Shown here in pieces: positions 18,151 through 26,159 of a stretch of DNA of 64,000 nucleotides; positions within the stretch are counted from its first letter, which is position 1, and every line of letters starts with the position of its first letter. The stretch lies in NCBI GenBank assembly GCA_958295935.1, contig OY282385.1:186001-250000 (forward strand), read 5' to 3'. Under the pieces are notes generated by a model. It searched no databases, was not told the DNA's origin, and saw only the letters and a program-made list of their open reading frames with translations. The DNA is from an uncultured Dehalococcoidia bacterium (GTDB lineage Bacteria > Chloroflexota > Dehalococcoidia > Lucifugimonadales > Lucifugimonadaceae). A program made the position numbers and the translations under genes.

Positions 18151-19137
18151 TCAGCGGTTTTCCACGAACTCGTTCGTGAATGCCGACCCGGGATCCACGT
18201 CCCCACGGATCAGCCCCCGCCCCTTCATCCAGTCCGAGAACTCCGTCCACCTGCCAGCATCCTGCCAGCCAAACGAAGGCGCCCCGTCCGTCCAGAGCGG
18301 CGACAGAAGATCAACCCCCTGACGCTCCAGCTCCTCGTTCACCGTGCCCTCATCCGTCTCCTCCAGCAGCGCGCTTATCGACCTTTGGGGGTCCTCGATG
18401 GCCGACTCGAAACCGCGACTCACTGCGCGAACGAAGCGTTGGACCACGTCCGAACGATTCGACACACTGTCCTCGCTCGCTACCACCAGCAGCTCGTAGA
18501 AATCAGGCACCCCCCACTCCTCCATACGCATGATGGTCACGTCGTACCCCTCAAGCTCCATCAGGATCGACTCGTGCGTCCAATAGGCCCCCACAATCGC
18601 ATCCACTCGACCTCCCAACAAAGCCTGTACCAGGTCAAACCCCACGCCCACCATCTCCACCTCATCCAGCGCAACCCCATCGGTGTTCAGCATCGTCTCG
18701 AGCATCCCCTCGTTAGACGGAATGCCCGGATGCCCGATCTTCTTGCCGCGCAGATCCCCCGGCCTGCTTAAACCCGAATCCGCAAGGGTCATGATCGAGT
18801 TCAAAGGATGCTGCACGATCCCCGCAACCGCCACCACCGGAATACCCTCACTGCGTGCCTGAAGAATCTCCGCCTGGTAGTTGATGCCGAAATCGTCCCT
18901 ACCAGCCCCCACCGTCTGCAAAATCGTAGACGGGTCTGACGGAGTGTATATCCGAACGTCCAGCCCCTCATCTTCAAAATACCCCTGCATCACCGCCTCA
19001 TATATGCCCGCATGGTTGGAATTCGGGTACCAGTCCAGCGCCAACGATACGCTCACCCTCTCCGGCTCGCCACCGCACCCAGCAGCCAGCGAGTAGACGC
19101 CCAAAACCAGAACCGCTGCAAAGACTCGTAACTTCAT
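18151..19137 (-). CDS. ABC transporter substrate-binding protein, THI5/NMT1 (ThiY-like) family
   Basis: This is a 328-residue lipoprotein: MKLRVFAAVLVLGVYSLAAG, then Cys in a LAAGCGG lipobox. The mature part opens with SLALDWYPNSNHAGIYEAVM, the family signature. GYFEDEGLDVRIYTPSDPST, DDFGINYQAEIL and the specificity segments around GHPGIPSNEGMLET follow. Members bind thiamine pyrimidine precursors (for example the formylaminopyrimidine of ThiY) or, less often, sulfonates and taurine. The DWYPN-HAGIY form favours the pyrimidine group. AGGAGG lies 12 bases before the ATG. It begins 40 bases after the ThyX-like gene on the same strand, so co-transcription is possible. No permease, ATPase or thiamine gene is adjacent. 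Confidence 0.88.
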   Translation of the reverse strand: MKLRVFAAVLVLGVYSLAAGCGGEPERVSVSLALDWYPNSNHAGIYEAVMQGYFEDEGLDVRIYTPSDPSTILQTVGAGRDDFGINYQAEILQARSEGIPVVAVAGIVQHPLNSIMTLADSGLSRPGDLRGKKIGHPGIPSNEGMLETMLNTDGVALDEVEMVGVGFDLVQALLGGRVDAIVGAYWTHESILMELEGYDVTIMRMEEWGVPDFYELLVVASEDSVSNRSDVVQRFVRAVSRGFESAIEDPQRSISALLEETDEGTVNEELERQGVDLLSPLWTDGAPSFGWQDAGRWTEFSDWMKGRGLIRGDVDPGSAFTNEFVENR

Positions 19138-19177
19138 GCTGATGAAAATCCTCCTGAATCGATACCCCTGATTTTAC

Positions 19178-20821
19178 TCAAAATAAAAACCCCTCGGTAT
19201 CAGCAACGTTTCTCTTCCTCTCAGACCGCCTCTCCGCGTCAAGGCGCTCAAGCTCATAGCCACCGTGGTCAACGTAGCTCATGCACTCCGCAATGGCCGT
19301 GTGGCCGGCGACGTCCCGGATCAGACGATGCATCTCCTGGCATATCCGACGATAATCGGGATGACCCTGCCGGGTAGTACGCAACTCCAACAGATGGAAC
19401 GCTTCCCGCGCGTTCAACTGCATCACGTACCGCAGGCGGTACGCAAACGGAACCGCATACTGCGCCGCATCCCGCCCGTGCTCCTTCAAGATACCTTCGT
19501 GCAATTCTGCCATACGCTCCATCGCATCGCTCCATACAGCCTTTTTGTGAATCTCCGCAATGGCCGGCGGAACGCAATAACTGTGCGACACACCCAGCGG
19601 CTGCCACTCGATGGTCAGCATACGGTGCCGCTGAAGGTCTCGGAAACTCCCAAAATCCGACAGTATGTCGAAGCGATAGGACACTCGCTCCATACCCCTG
19701 CCCGGCTTGTGACGACGATTGCGGCGTTCCCCAACGTAAGAGCGAATCACGCTCGCCCTCTCATCCGGAGTCATCCTTCTGGAAATCTCCAGCAACTCCG
19801 CATCGGGCTTGTCAGTGAATGCATACAGCGCAGCAGCAGCAACCTTTATTTCCCCCTCACAATCCCAGTCCGTCAGCGTCACCTCCGGCTCCTCGTTGGA
19901 AGAAACCCCGAGCCCCGCGAGACTGCTCGCCTTCTCGGACATCGACTCCGCAGTACGACGAATGTAATCGCTCCAAACACCCCCTCGATCAGGCTCGTCA
20001 ACCCGCCGCATGAACGCCGGAATCACCTTCCGCAACTCCGTCAAGATCAGCGAAGAGTAATCCTCCACCTCCCGCAACGCGCTCGCGCGCATTCGCAGAA
20101 GCAAAGACTCATACGCCTGACCGCTGCCGAATATCCCCACGTTCGACAGCGTGGCCGCCGGCAGTAACCCCCGCGCCGTATCGCACGCCTTCGCACGAAT
20201 ACTCGACCGCCACACGCGCGCAGAGTCTCCGGCCGCACGGGGGAACATGCGGGAAAAGTATTGGCCCAGCTCGCGCACAAGATCCGAGTAAGCGGCGAAT
20301 TGCCGATCCATGGTTGCCCTGTAATCGGCTTCAAGCCCCGATCCTAGGATTTCAGGAGGCGTCAGATAGCGGTAGCCCCCGCCCAGCTTGCGGTCGTAGT
20401 AGATATACCGCGTGCTCTGCTCCAGATAGGCCGCCAGCCGTCCCCACTCCAACACCTTGGTCAGAATGTTCGACGCCTGCTCGCAAGCCAGGTGAGCCCC
20501 GCCCAATTGGGCTACCGAGTCATCGCCGTACTCGCCGAACACCCGGTCGTACAACCGCTCGGCGCGGCCCGTATCCAGCGCGCCGGCAGCGCCGCCCCCG
20601 CCTGCCTCCGAAATCGCCTCTATCCCAATATCCGGCTGATGGTAGAACTCGTCTAGGAACAGGCGGCGAAGAGGCTTGTGCGTCCTGCTATAGCGAGCGA
20701 ACAACGCCCCCTTGACGACCTCAGGGAGATTTACCAGCGCAAATACCGGCTGGTCGAGATTCGTAAAGAAGCGCCCAAGCGCAGAACGCTCTTCAGCAGT
20801 GAAATTCTCCTGGAAGTACAT
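19178..20821 (-). CDS. thyX: Double-length ThyX-like (FAD-dependent thymidylate synthase family) protein
   Basis: At 547 residues this is about twice the usual ThyX length, and it looks like two ThyX-like halves. The first half has GDDSVAQLGGAHLACEQAS and EQSTRY (134-139), like the NEQSxRY part of the ThyX motif, plus a helix ARGLLPAATLSNVGIFGSGQ like the ThyX arginine/asparagine region. It lacks the RHR part. The second half has LQRHR (396-400), then MLTIEWQPLG instead of the S-x-NEQS continuation, and a good ThyX C-terminal block (AVPFAYRLRYVMQLNAREAF, HLLELRTTRQGHPDYR). The canonical dUMP/FAD motif thus seems divided between the halves. It may still make dTMP from dUMP with methylenetetrahydrofolate and FADH2; a changed function is possible. 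folD lies 3.8 kb away on the same strand. Confidence 0.78.
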   Translation of the reverse strand: MYFQENFTAEERSALGRFFTNLDQPVFALVNLPEVVKGALFARYSRTHKPLRRLFLDEFYHQPDIGIEAISEAGGGGAAGALDTGRAERLYDRVFGEYGDDSVAQLGGAHLACEQASNILTKVLEWGRLAAYLEQSTRYIYYDRKLGGGYRYLTPPEILGSGLEADYRATMDRQFAAYSDLVRELGQYFSRMFPRAAGDSARVWRSSIRAKACDTARGLLPAATLSNVGIFGSGQAYESLLLRMRASALREVEDYSSLILTELRKVIPAFMRRVDEPDRGGVWSDYIRRTAESMSEKASSLAGLGVSSNEEPEVTLTDWDCEGEIKVAAAALYAFTDKPDAELLEISRRMTPDERASVIRSYVGERRNRRHKPGRGMERVSYRFDILSDFGSFRDLQRHRMLTIEWQPLGVSHSYCVPPAIAEIHKKAVWSDAMERMAELHEGILKEHGRDAAQYAVPFAYRLRYVMQLNAREAFHLLELRTTRQGHPDYRRICQEMHRLIRDVAGHTAIAECMSYVDHGGYELERLDAERRSERKRNVADTEGFLF

Positions 20822-21010
20822 CGCCGAAGGATTCTAGTAGCCGGCAGCAGTCAGCGCACGGGCCGGAAGCGAGCGGTTTCTGCCTGCGGCCACGGGCGCA
20901 AACAAGACCGGGCGAAGCCTACGCGCAGCCTTGGACTGAGCGCGCCCCGCCGGAGGGCAACCACGAAGGCTCCACCCGGAAATGACGATGTGATCGCGTT
21001 GACTCAACGC

Positions 21011-22324
21011 CTATATCAGCAGCCTGACCGGATTCTCCAGGTTCCCCTTGATCTCGTTCAGGAAAACCGCACCCTCGGCCCCATCTGCTACCCGGTGGTC
21101 CACCGACAAAGTCGCCTTCATGATGTCCGCCGCAACGATCTCGCCGTCACGCACCACCGGAGTAGGCGTGACGCTGCCAGTAGCCAGTATCGCCGTCTGC
21201 GGAGGAACGATGATCGCCGAAAAACTCTCCACGTCCAGCATACCCATGTTCGATATGGCAAACGTCGCCCCAGTCAGCTCTTCCTGAGTCAGAGACCCGC
21301 CGTCGCCGCGGGCCCTGCGGCCAAGATCCTTGGCCGCCTGGGACAACTCCGAAAGAGACTTGCCCTCGCAGTGAAGCAGCGCAGGAACTATCAGCCCGGC
21401 CTCCAGAGAGATAGCGATCCCGATGTTGATGCCGGACTGCCCAACCAGACGGTCGTCCGCATAGAACTTGTTGAACTTCGGCCGCGCGGCAAGAGCGTTC
21501 ACACTGGCCTTGATCAGCATGTCGTTCACCGAAATACGAGTGCCCGAGCCCGACAGAGCCTCATTGATGCTGCCGCGCATCCGCATAAGCTCCGTCATGT
21601 CAACCGAAACGGTCACGTAGAAGTGAGGCTTCTCGGTCTTGCTCCTCACGGTTACACGCGCTATGGCTTGCCTCATGCTCGTCAAAGGCGTATCGGACGA
21701 GTCGATCAGCGCGGAGGGAGCGTCCGCAACCAGTGGAGCAGGCGCTTCCGGCGGAGCAGGTACTTCTGGTGGAACGGGCGCTTCTAGTGGAGCAGGCGCT
21801 GCAACCGGGGCCGCCGCTTCCGGCAAAGGCTCCGCCGGAGGCTGCCAGGAAAGAACGTCATCGCGCGTGACCCGACCGCCGGGACCGCTGCCGGGCACAA
21901 GGGAAATGTCTATACCGCGCTCACGAGCCAGGCGTCTCGCCATGGGAGAGGCCTTGACCCTGCCGCCTGCCGACCGCGCTGGCGGCGCTGGCGGCGCGAG
22001 AGCCGATGGAATATCTGCCGGCGGTCGCGCCTGAGCCTCCGGAACCTCAGACTCCGGAGGCGCCTCCTCCGCCGGCACTTCGTCCTCGGCATCGCCGATG
22101 AACGCAATCAGATCCCCGACAGGCACCTTTACCCCCTCGCCAACCACGATCCTCCTCAGCAGACCATCCGCATAGGCCTCCATCTCAACTACCGTCTTGT
22201 CAGTCTCTATCTCCGCAAGCTTGTCCCCCCGGACAACCGCATCCCCCTCCGCCTTGAGCCACTTCACAACAGTACCTTCGGTCATGTCGGCGCCCATAGA
22301 GGGCATGGTCACTTCGCTGATCAA
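21011..22324 (-). CDS. 2-oxoacid dehydrogenase E2 (dihydrolipoamide acyltransferase)
   Basis: This 437-residue E2 component has three domains. The lipoyl domain is at residues 1-80, with the lipoylated Lys43 in ETDKTVVEME. A Pro/Ala/Glu linker leads to a peripheral-subunit-binding domain at about 123-160 (ASPMARRLARERGIDI, GSGPGGRVTRDDV). A second Ala/Pro-rich linker of about 50 residues leads to a catalytic domain ending in DHRVADGAEGAVFLNEIK, with catalytic His410 and Asp414. It transfers the acyl group from lipoate to CoA. It is the last gene of a minus-strand set E1alpha-E1beta-E2. No E3 (lipoamide dehydrogenase) gene is in the window. Pyruvate or acetoin dehydrogenase fits best by E1 form; branched-chain specificity cannot be excluded. 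Confidence 0.93.
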   Translation of the reverse strand: MISEVTMPSMGADMTEGTVVKWLKAEGDAVVRGDKLAEIETDKTVVEMEAYADGLLRRIVVGEGVKVPVGDLIAFIGDAEDEVPAEEAPPESEVPEAQARPPADIPSALAPPAPPARSAGGRVKASPMARRLARERGIDISLVPGSGPGGRVTRDDVLSWQPPAEPLPEAAAPVAAPAPLEAPVPPEVPAPPEAPAPLVADAPSALIDSSDTPLTSMRQAIARVTVRSKTEKPHFYVTVSVDMTELMRMRGSINEALSGSGTRISVNDMLIKASVNALAARPKFNKFYADDRLVGQSGINIGIAISLEAGLIVPALLHCEGKSLSELSQAAKDLGRRARGDGGSLTQEELTGATFAISNMGMLDVESFSAIIVPPQTAILATGSVTPTPVVRDGEIVAADIMKATLSVDHRVADGAEGAVFLNEIKGNLENPVRLLI

Positions 22325-22453
22325 GTCAACCTGCTCCGATCCGAGTATCTAGCGATGGAATCTGCCGCGGGCGGCCCCGCCGGGGTACAGCCCGCCACAC
22401 TGCTAGAGGTTACACAAATGCGCCTCATTCGGCAGCATGAGCCAAGCATCGGG

Positions 22454-23431
22454 CTACAGGTCATATGTCGCCGACAACATTCCGGTGACATCCTGAGCAT
22501 CCGGCAACGAACCTTGCTCCATCTCCCTGTTGTAAGGCCAGGGAGCGCACTTGGCCCCGATCCGAACCACCGGCCCGTCCAGCCAGTCGCTAGTCTGCTC
22601 CTGCAGCGTAGCCGTCACCTCGGCCATGATGCCGCCCGACCGCCGCGCCGTATCAAGAGCAAGCACGCGCCCCGTTTTTTGCACCGAGTCCACCAGCACG
22701 CCGGTATCTATTGGACTCAGCGACCTCAGGTCTATCACCTCTGCCGAAACCCCCCGGGCCGCCAGAATCTCAGCCGACTCATACAGGATCGGCATACCGT
22801 GCCCATACGAAATCAGCGTCGCGTCATCACCTGACCGGCAGACCTTCGCAGAACCTATAGGCACTTCGTAATACTCCGCAGGTGTTTCCCCGCTTGCCCC
22901 ATAGAGACCCGCAGACTCCGCGTAGATCACCGGGTTGTCTTCCTTGATCGAACTCCTTAGCAGCCCCAGTGCGTCATACGGAGTCGAAGGCGCAACCACA
23001 CGCAGACCCGGCACTTCCGCCAGCCAGGTCTCGAAACTCTGAGAGTGCGTAGCAGCCAACTGCATACCCGCGCCTGTGGGAGCACGTATCACCATGGGAG
23101 CCTTTATCTGTCCCCCGGACATGTAGCGCAGGTTGGCCGCCATATTCACGATCTGGTCGAAACCCACCAGCGCGAAACTCATCGACATCAACTCCACGAT
23201 CGGACGCAATCCCCCTGCCGCCGCTCCCACACCCGCACCGATGAACGCCGCCTCCGATATCGGAGTATCCCTCACCCGATCCGGGCCGTACTTCTCCAGA
23301 AGCCCCGCAGTAACTGCGTAAGCCCCGCCATAGGTACCGATGTCCTCGCCCATCAGAAAAACCGAAGGGTCGGTTTCCAACGCCTCGTCGAGGCCCAGAC
23401 GAATCGCTTCCCGGATGGTCAGAGTTGGCAT
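22454..23431 (-). CDS. 2-oxoacid dehydrogenase E1 beta subunit
   Basis: This 325-residue protein starts MPTLTIREAIRLGLDEALET. The frame extends to 23455, but the ATG at 23431 matches the family's usual N-terminus. Conserved blocks are FLMGEDIGTYGGAY, RVRDTPISEAAFIGAGVGAA (with the TPP-activating Glu in SEAAF), ATHSQSFETWLAEVPGLRVV, and the C-terminal half GHGMPILYESAE, EVIDLRSLSPIDT, LALDTARRSGG. The mature enzyme is an alpha2-beta2 thiamine-diphosphate enzyme that decarboxylates a 2-oxoacid and acylates E2 lipoate. It begins 39 bases after E1alpha and precedes E2 by 129 bases on the same strand. Confidence 0.93.
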   Translation of the reverse strand: MPTLTIREAIRLGLDEALETDPSVFLMGEDIGTYGGAYAVTAGLLEKYGPDRVRDTPISEAAFIGAGVGAAAGGLRPIVELMSMSFALVGFDQIVNMAANLRYMSGGQIKAPMVIRAPTGAGMQLAATHSQSFETWLAEVPGLRVVAPSTPYDALGLLRSSIKEDNPVIYAESAGLYGASGETPAEYYEVPIGSAKVCRSGDDATLISYGHGMPILYESAEILAARGVSAEVIDLRSLSPIDTGVLVDSVQKTGRVLALDTARRSGGIMAEVTATLQEQTSDWLDGPVVRIGAKCAPWPYNREMEQGSLPDAQDVTGMLSATYDL

Positions 23432-23470
23432 GAGTGCATGAAATTCAGGCGGCAAGCTTCCGTGGACCGC

Positions 23471-24568
23471 TTATGCGTACACGTCGTCGAATATCTCATG
23501 AGGAGACGGCTTCGCGCTCCCCTCGGAAAATCGCACCGCGGCCGAGACCTCCTGATGAACCGACTCTCTCTGCGCCTCCAGATCGGATTCGACAGCCGCG
23601 CCGCGAGCCAGCAAGAGGCTGGGAAAAGTCTTCAGCGGATCCTTTTCCATCCACTCAGCAAGCTCAGAATCATCGCGATACCGCGCCGGGTCCGCCATCG
23701 AATGGCCCACGTAGCGGAACGTCTTCGCCTCTATGAACTGTGGCCCCCCGCCAGCGCGCATCTTGCCAACCGCATTCGCCATCACCTCGCGCACCTCCAA
23801 TACGTTCATACCGTCCACGAGCACGGATTCAATACCGTAAGACTCCGCCATCGGGTAGAAGTCGGTCCCACCGGCCCTCACCTTCCCAATGGCAGAACCC
23901 ATCCCGTAGAAGTTATTCTCGAGGAAGAACAGCAGCGGAAGCTTCCAGACCGCAGCCAGGTTCATAGTCTCATGGAAAGTGCCCTGATTGACCGCGCCGT
24001 CCCCAAAGAACACGATGGCGATGTCGTCTGTGCCCTTGTACGTGCACGATAGGCTTAGCCCCGCTGCAAGCGGCAATTGGCCCCCTACTATGGCGTGCCC
24101 CCCCATGAAGCGCTTCGACGCGTCGAAAAGATGCATCGACCCGCCCTTCCCCTTGCTCAGACCGGTTTTTCGCCCAAACAACTCCGCCATAGCGCGGTTC
24201 GTGTCAACCCCCCGAGCCAAGGCATGGCCATGGTCCCGGTAGTGCGTGACCACGTAATCGCCGGGCCGCAGTACCGACATCACCCCCACCGCAACCGCTT
24301 CCTGACCAATGTAGAGATGCAAGAAGCCGCGGATGTTCCCCTTCGAGTAGTTTTCAGCGCAGGCCTCCTCGAACCGTCGGATGAGATACATCTGACGGTA
24401 GAGATCCAGCAGTTCCGCCTTCTCGCCCGGCCCGTAAAGGGAAACCTCGCCCACGGAACGCAACTCCCCAACTCCGTCGAGGGAGCTAGCCTGTTCTATT
24501 TGTTGAAGATCGGCTCTCATCTGTCGGGCAGGGCGCAACTGCGTCGGCACATACCGCTGAATCTCCAT
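23471..24568 (-). CDS. 2-oxoacid dehydrogenase E1 alpha subunit (pyruvate/acetoin type)
   Basis: This 365-residue protein is the TPP-binding E1 subunit. The thiamine-diphosphate motif runs from GDG (189-191) to NN (218-219), with the spacing typical of the family. Other blocks are GFLHLYIGQEAVAVGVMSVL, THYRDHGHALARGV, GKGGSMHLFDASKRFMGGHA, and the phosphorylation-loop-like region YVGHSMADPARYRDD. The form resembles pyruvate/acetoin dehydrogenase alpha more than branched-chain E1. About 45 residues precede the conserved domain, so translation could begin at the internal Met17. It is the first gene of the three-gene set and lies 97 bases after folD on the same strand. Confidence 0.93.
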   Translation of the reverse strand: MEIQRYVPTQLRPARQMRADLQQIEQASSLDGVGELRSVGEVSLYGPGEKAELLDLYRQMYLIRRFEEACAENYSKGNIRGFLHLYIGQEAVAVGVMSVLRPGDYVVTHYRDHGHALARGVDTNRAMAELFGRKTGLSKGKGGSMHLFDASKRFMGGHAIVGGQLPLAAGLSLSCTYKGTDDIAIVFFGDGAVNQGTFHETMNLAAVWKLPLLFFLENNFYGMGSAIGKVRAGGTDFYPMAESYGIESVLVDGMNVLEVREVMANAVGKMRAGGGPQFIEAKTFRYVGHSMADPARYRDDSELAEWMEKDPLKTFPSLLLARGAAVESDLEAQRESVHQEVSAAVRFSEGSAKPSPHEIFDDVYA

Positions 24569-24665
24569 TCACACGCGGCAACTGCCAATTTTACCCCTGT
24601 TTGCAAATAGACGCGGCAGACCCCCAGGATTGCACCAGAGGAAGGCCAGCGTGTACCAACGGAGC

Positions 24666-25628
24666 TCATCGACCGCCTCCCAAGGACAATTTTCGCGCCA
24701 GCAATACGTTGTGCAACAACATCGCAATGGTCATCGGGCCAACACCTCCAGGCACCGGGGTTATGGCAGAGGCGACCGCTGAAACCTCGCCATAAGCCAC
24801 ATCTCCCACCAGCCTGTACCCGCGCCGCCTCGACTGATCCTCCACTCGGGATATCCCAACGTCTATGACCACGGCGCCAGGCTTCACCATCTCAGAAGTG
24901 ATAGCCCTAGGTTCCCCCACGGCAGCCACCAATATGTCCGCCTGCCGGGTCTCAGAGGCCAGATCACGAGTCCCGGTGTGGCACACCGTCACAGTTGCAT
25001 TAGCCCCCCGGCCGCGTCCCAGCAGCAGAGCCGCCAATGGCATACCCACGATGTTACTGCGTCCACAGATGACCACCTTCGCCCCGTTCGTCTCGATACC
25101 ATCCTCGATCAGCAGACGTTGCACTCCCAGGGGCGTTGCAGGGACGAAGCGCGGCGCACCGGCCAGCAAGAGACCCGCATTCTCGGGGTGCAAGCCGTCC
25201 ACGTCCTTGGAAGGATCAACCGACCGGATTACCGCACGCTCGTCGATATGGTCCGGCAAGGGTAACTGCACCAGGATGCCGTGGAATCGCTTATCCCTGT
25301 TGAAGCGCTCCACCTGATCCACAACCTCCCTCTGAGAAACCCCTCCCTCCAAGCGCATCGTCTCTGTGAAAATACCCGCCTCTTCACATGCACGTTCCTT
25401 GCCCCGCACGTAAGAATGTGAGGCCGGATCGTTCCCAACCAGAATCACTCCCAGCCCGGGGGACGGGGCATGAGCCTCTCGAAGCGCTGAAACCTCGGCA
25501 GCAAGGCTCGCCCGCACCTTCGCGGCGATAGCCTTGCCGTCTATAACGCGGGCAGTCTGCCTTTTCTTGGATTGGTCCACTTCTTGGAAATCGGCGGCTA
25601 AGGAACCCGGAATCTCTGCAACGGCCAA
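24666..25628 (-). CDS. folD: Bifunctional methylenetetrahydrofolate dehydrogenase/cyclohydrolase FolD
   Basis: This 320-residue protein interconverts 5,10-methylene-, methenyl- and 10-formyl-tetrahydrofolate with NADP. Visible signatures are SHSYVRGKERACEEAGI (the active-site region, with Lys as in the YxxxK motif), GILVQLPLPDHID, PSKDVDGLHPENAG, the nucleotide-binding ICGRSNIVGMPLAALLL, and the C-terminal TPVPGGVGPMTIAMLLHN. About 25 residues precede the conserved start (ARVIDGKAIAAKVRASL), so an internal start is possible, although no nearby Met is evident. It is divergent from acpS, with a 141-base intergenic region that should hold both promoters. Confidence 0.96.
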   Translation of the reverse strand: MAVAEIPGSLAADFQEVDQSKKRQTARVIDGKAIAAKVRASLAAEVSALREAHAPSPGLGVILVGNDPASHSYVRGKERACEEAGIFTETMRLEGGVSQREVVDQVERFNRDKRFHGILVQLPLPDHIDERAVIRSVDPSKDVDGLHPENAGLLLAGAPRFVPATPLGVQRLLIEDGIETNGAKVVICGRSNIVGMPLAALLLGRGRGANATVTVCHTGTRDLASETRQADILVAAVGEPRAITSEMVKPGAVVIDVGISRVEDQSRRRGYRLVGDVAYGEVSAVASAITPVPGGVGPMTIAMLLHNVLLARKLSLGGGR

Positions 25629-25769
25629 AGCCGAAGCGCCTCACTCAATCCATTCTAGCGAACCGGAGAGCAAAATCCCCTAGCGTCAATACCCTGGTTG
25701 CAGAACGTATCATGAAGCCATACTTCCCCGACTCGGCAGGCTGAAACCCATGCGAACCGGAGCCGTACC

Positions 25770-26159
25770 TTGATCTATACAGGCATCGACATCATCGAGA
25801 TAAACCGGATTGAGGACGTAGCCCAACGTTACCCAAAGAGGTTTCTGGAAAAGGTCTACACCCAGGGTGAGCGGATCTACAGCCGGGGAAGAGCCCCCCA
25901 ACTAGCCAGTCGCTTCGCAGCCAAAGAGGCCATGATGAAGGCCTTGGGCACCGGAATACGCGGAGTCGGATGGCAGGAAGTGGAGGTCGTCAGAAAACGG
26001 GGGCAGGCTCCGGAAATAGTCCTGCACGGAAGAGCGAAGAAACGAGCCGAGCGACTGGGAATAATCCGCACGGCCCTGAGTCTCTCCCACTCCAGAGAGT
26101 ACGCGGTCGCCTCTGTCGTCGCGGTCACCGGGAGAGTCGAGGTCGACCCACCGCGATGA
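25770..26159 (+). CDS. acpS: Holo-[acyl-carrier-protein] synthase AcpS
   Basis: This 129-residue enzyme transfers the 4'-phosphopantetheine of CoA to a serine of acyl carrier protein. The two family motifs are present: TGIDIIEINRIE at the N-terminus (Mg ligand Asp) and RFAAKEAMMKALG (Mg ligand Glu and the catalytic Lys region). SLSHSREYAVASVV follows near the end. The start is a TTG at 25770; no ATG is suitably placed. Its stop overlaps the start of nnrD in an ATGA arrangement, so the two are translationally coupled. It heads a plus-strand cluster with CoA-biosynthesis genes. Confidence 0.94.
   Translation: MIYTGIDIIEINRIEDVAQRYPKRFLEKVYTQGERIYSRGRAPQLASRFAAKEAMMKALGTGIRGVGWQEVEVVRKRGQAPEIVLHGRAKKRAERLGIIRTALSLSHSREYAVASVVAVTGRVEVDPPR

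Noticed and set aside
20678-24052. Long plus-strand frames opposite ThyX, E2, E1beta and E1alpha
   Set aside because: They are compositional shadows in GC-rich DNA; the minus-strand products have unmistakable motifs.
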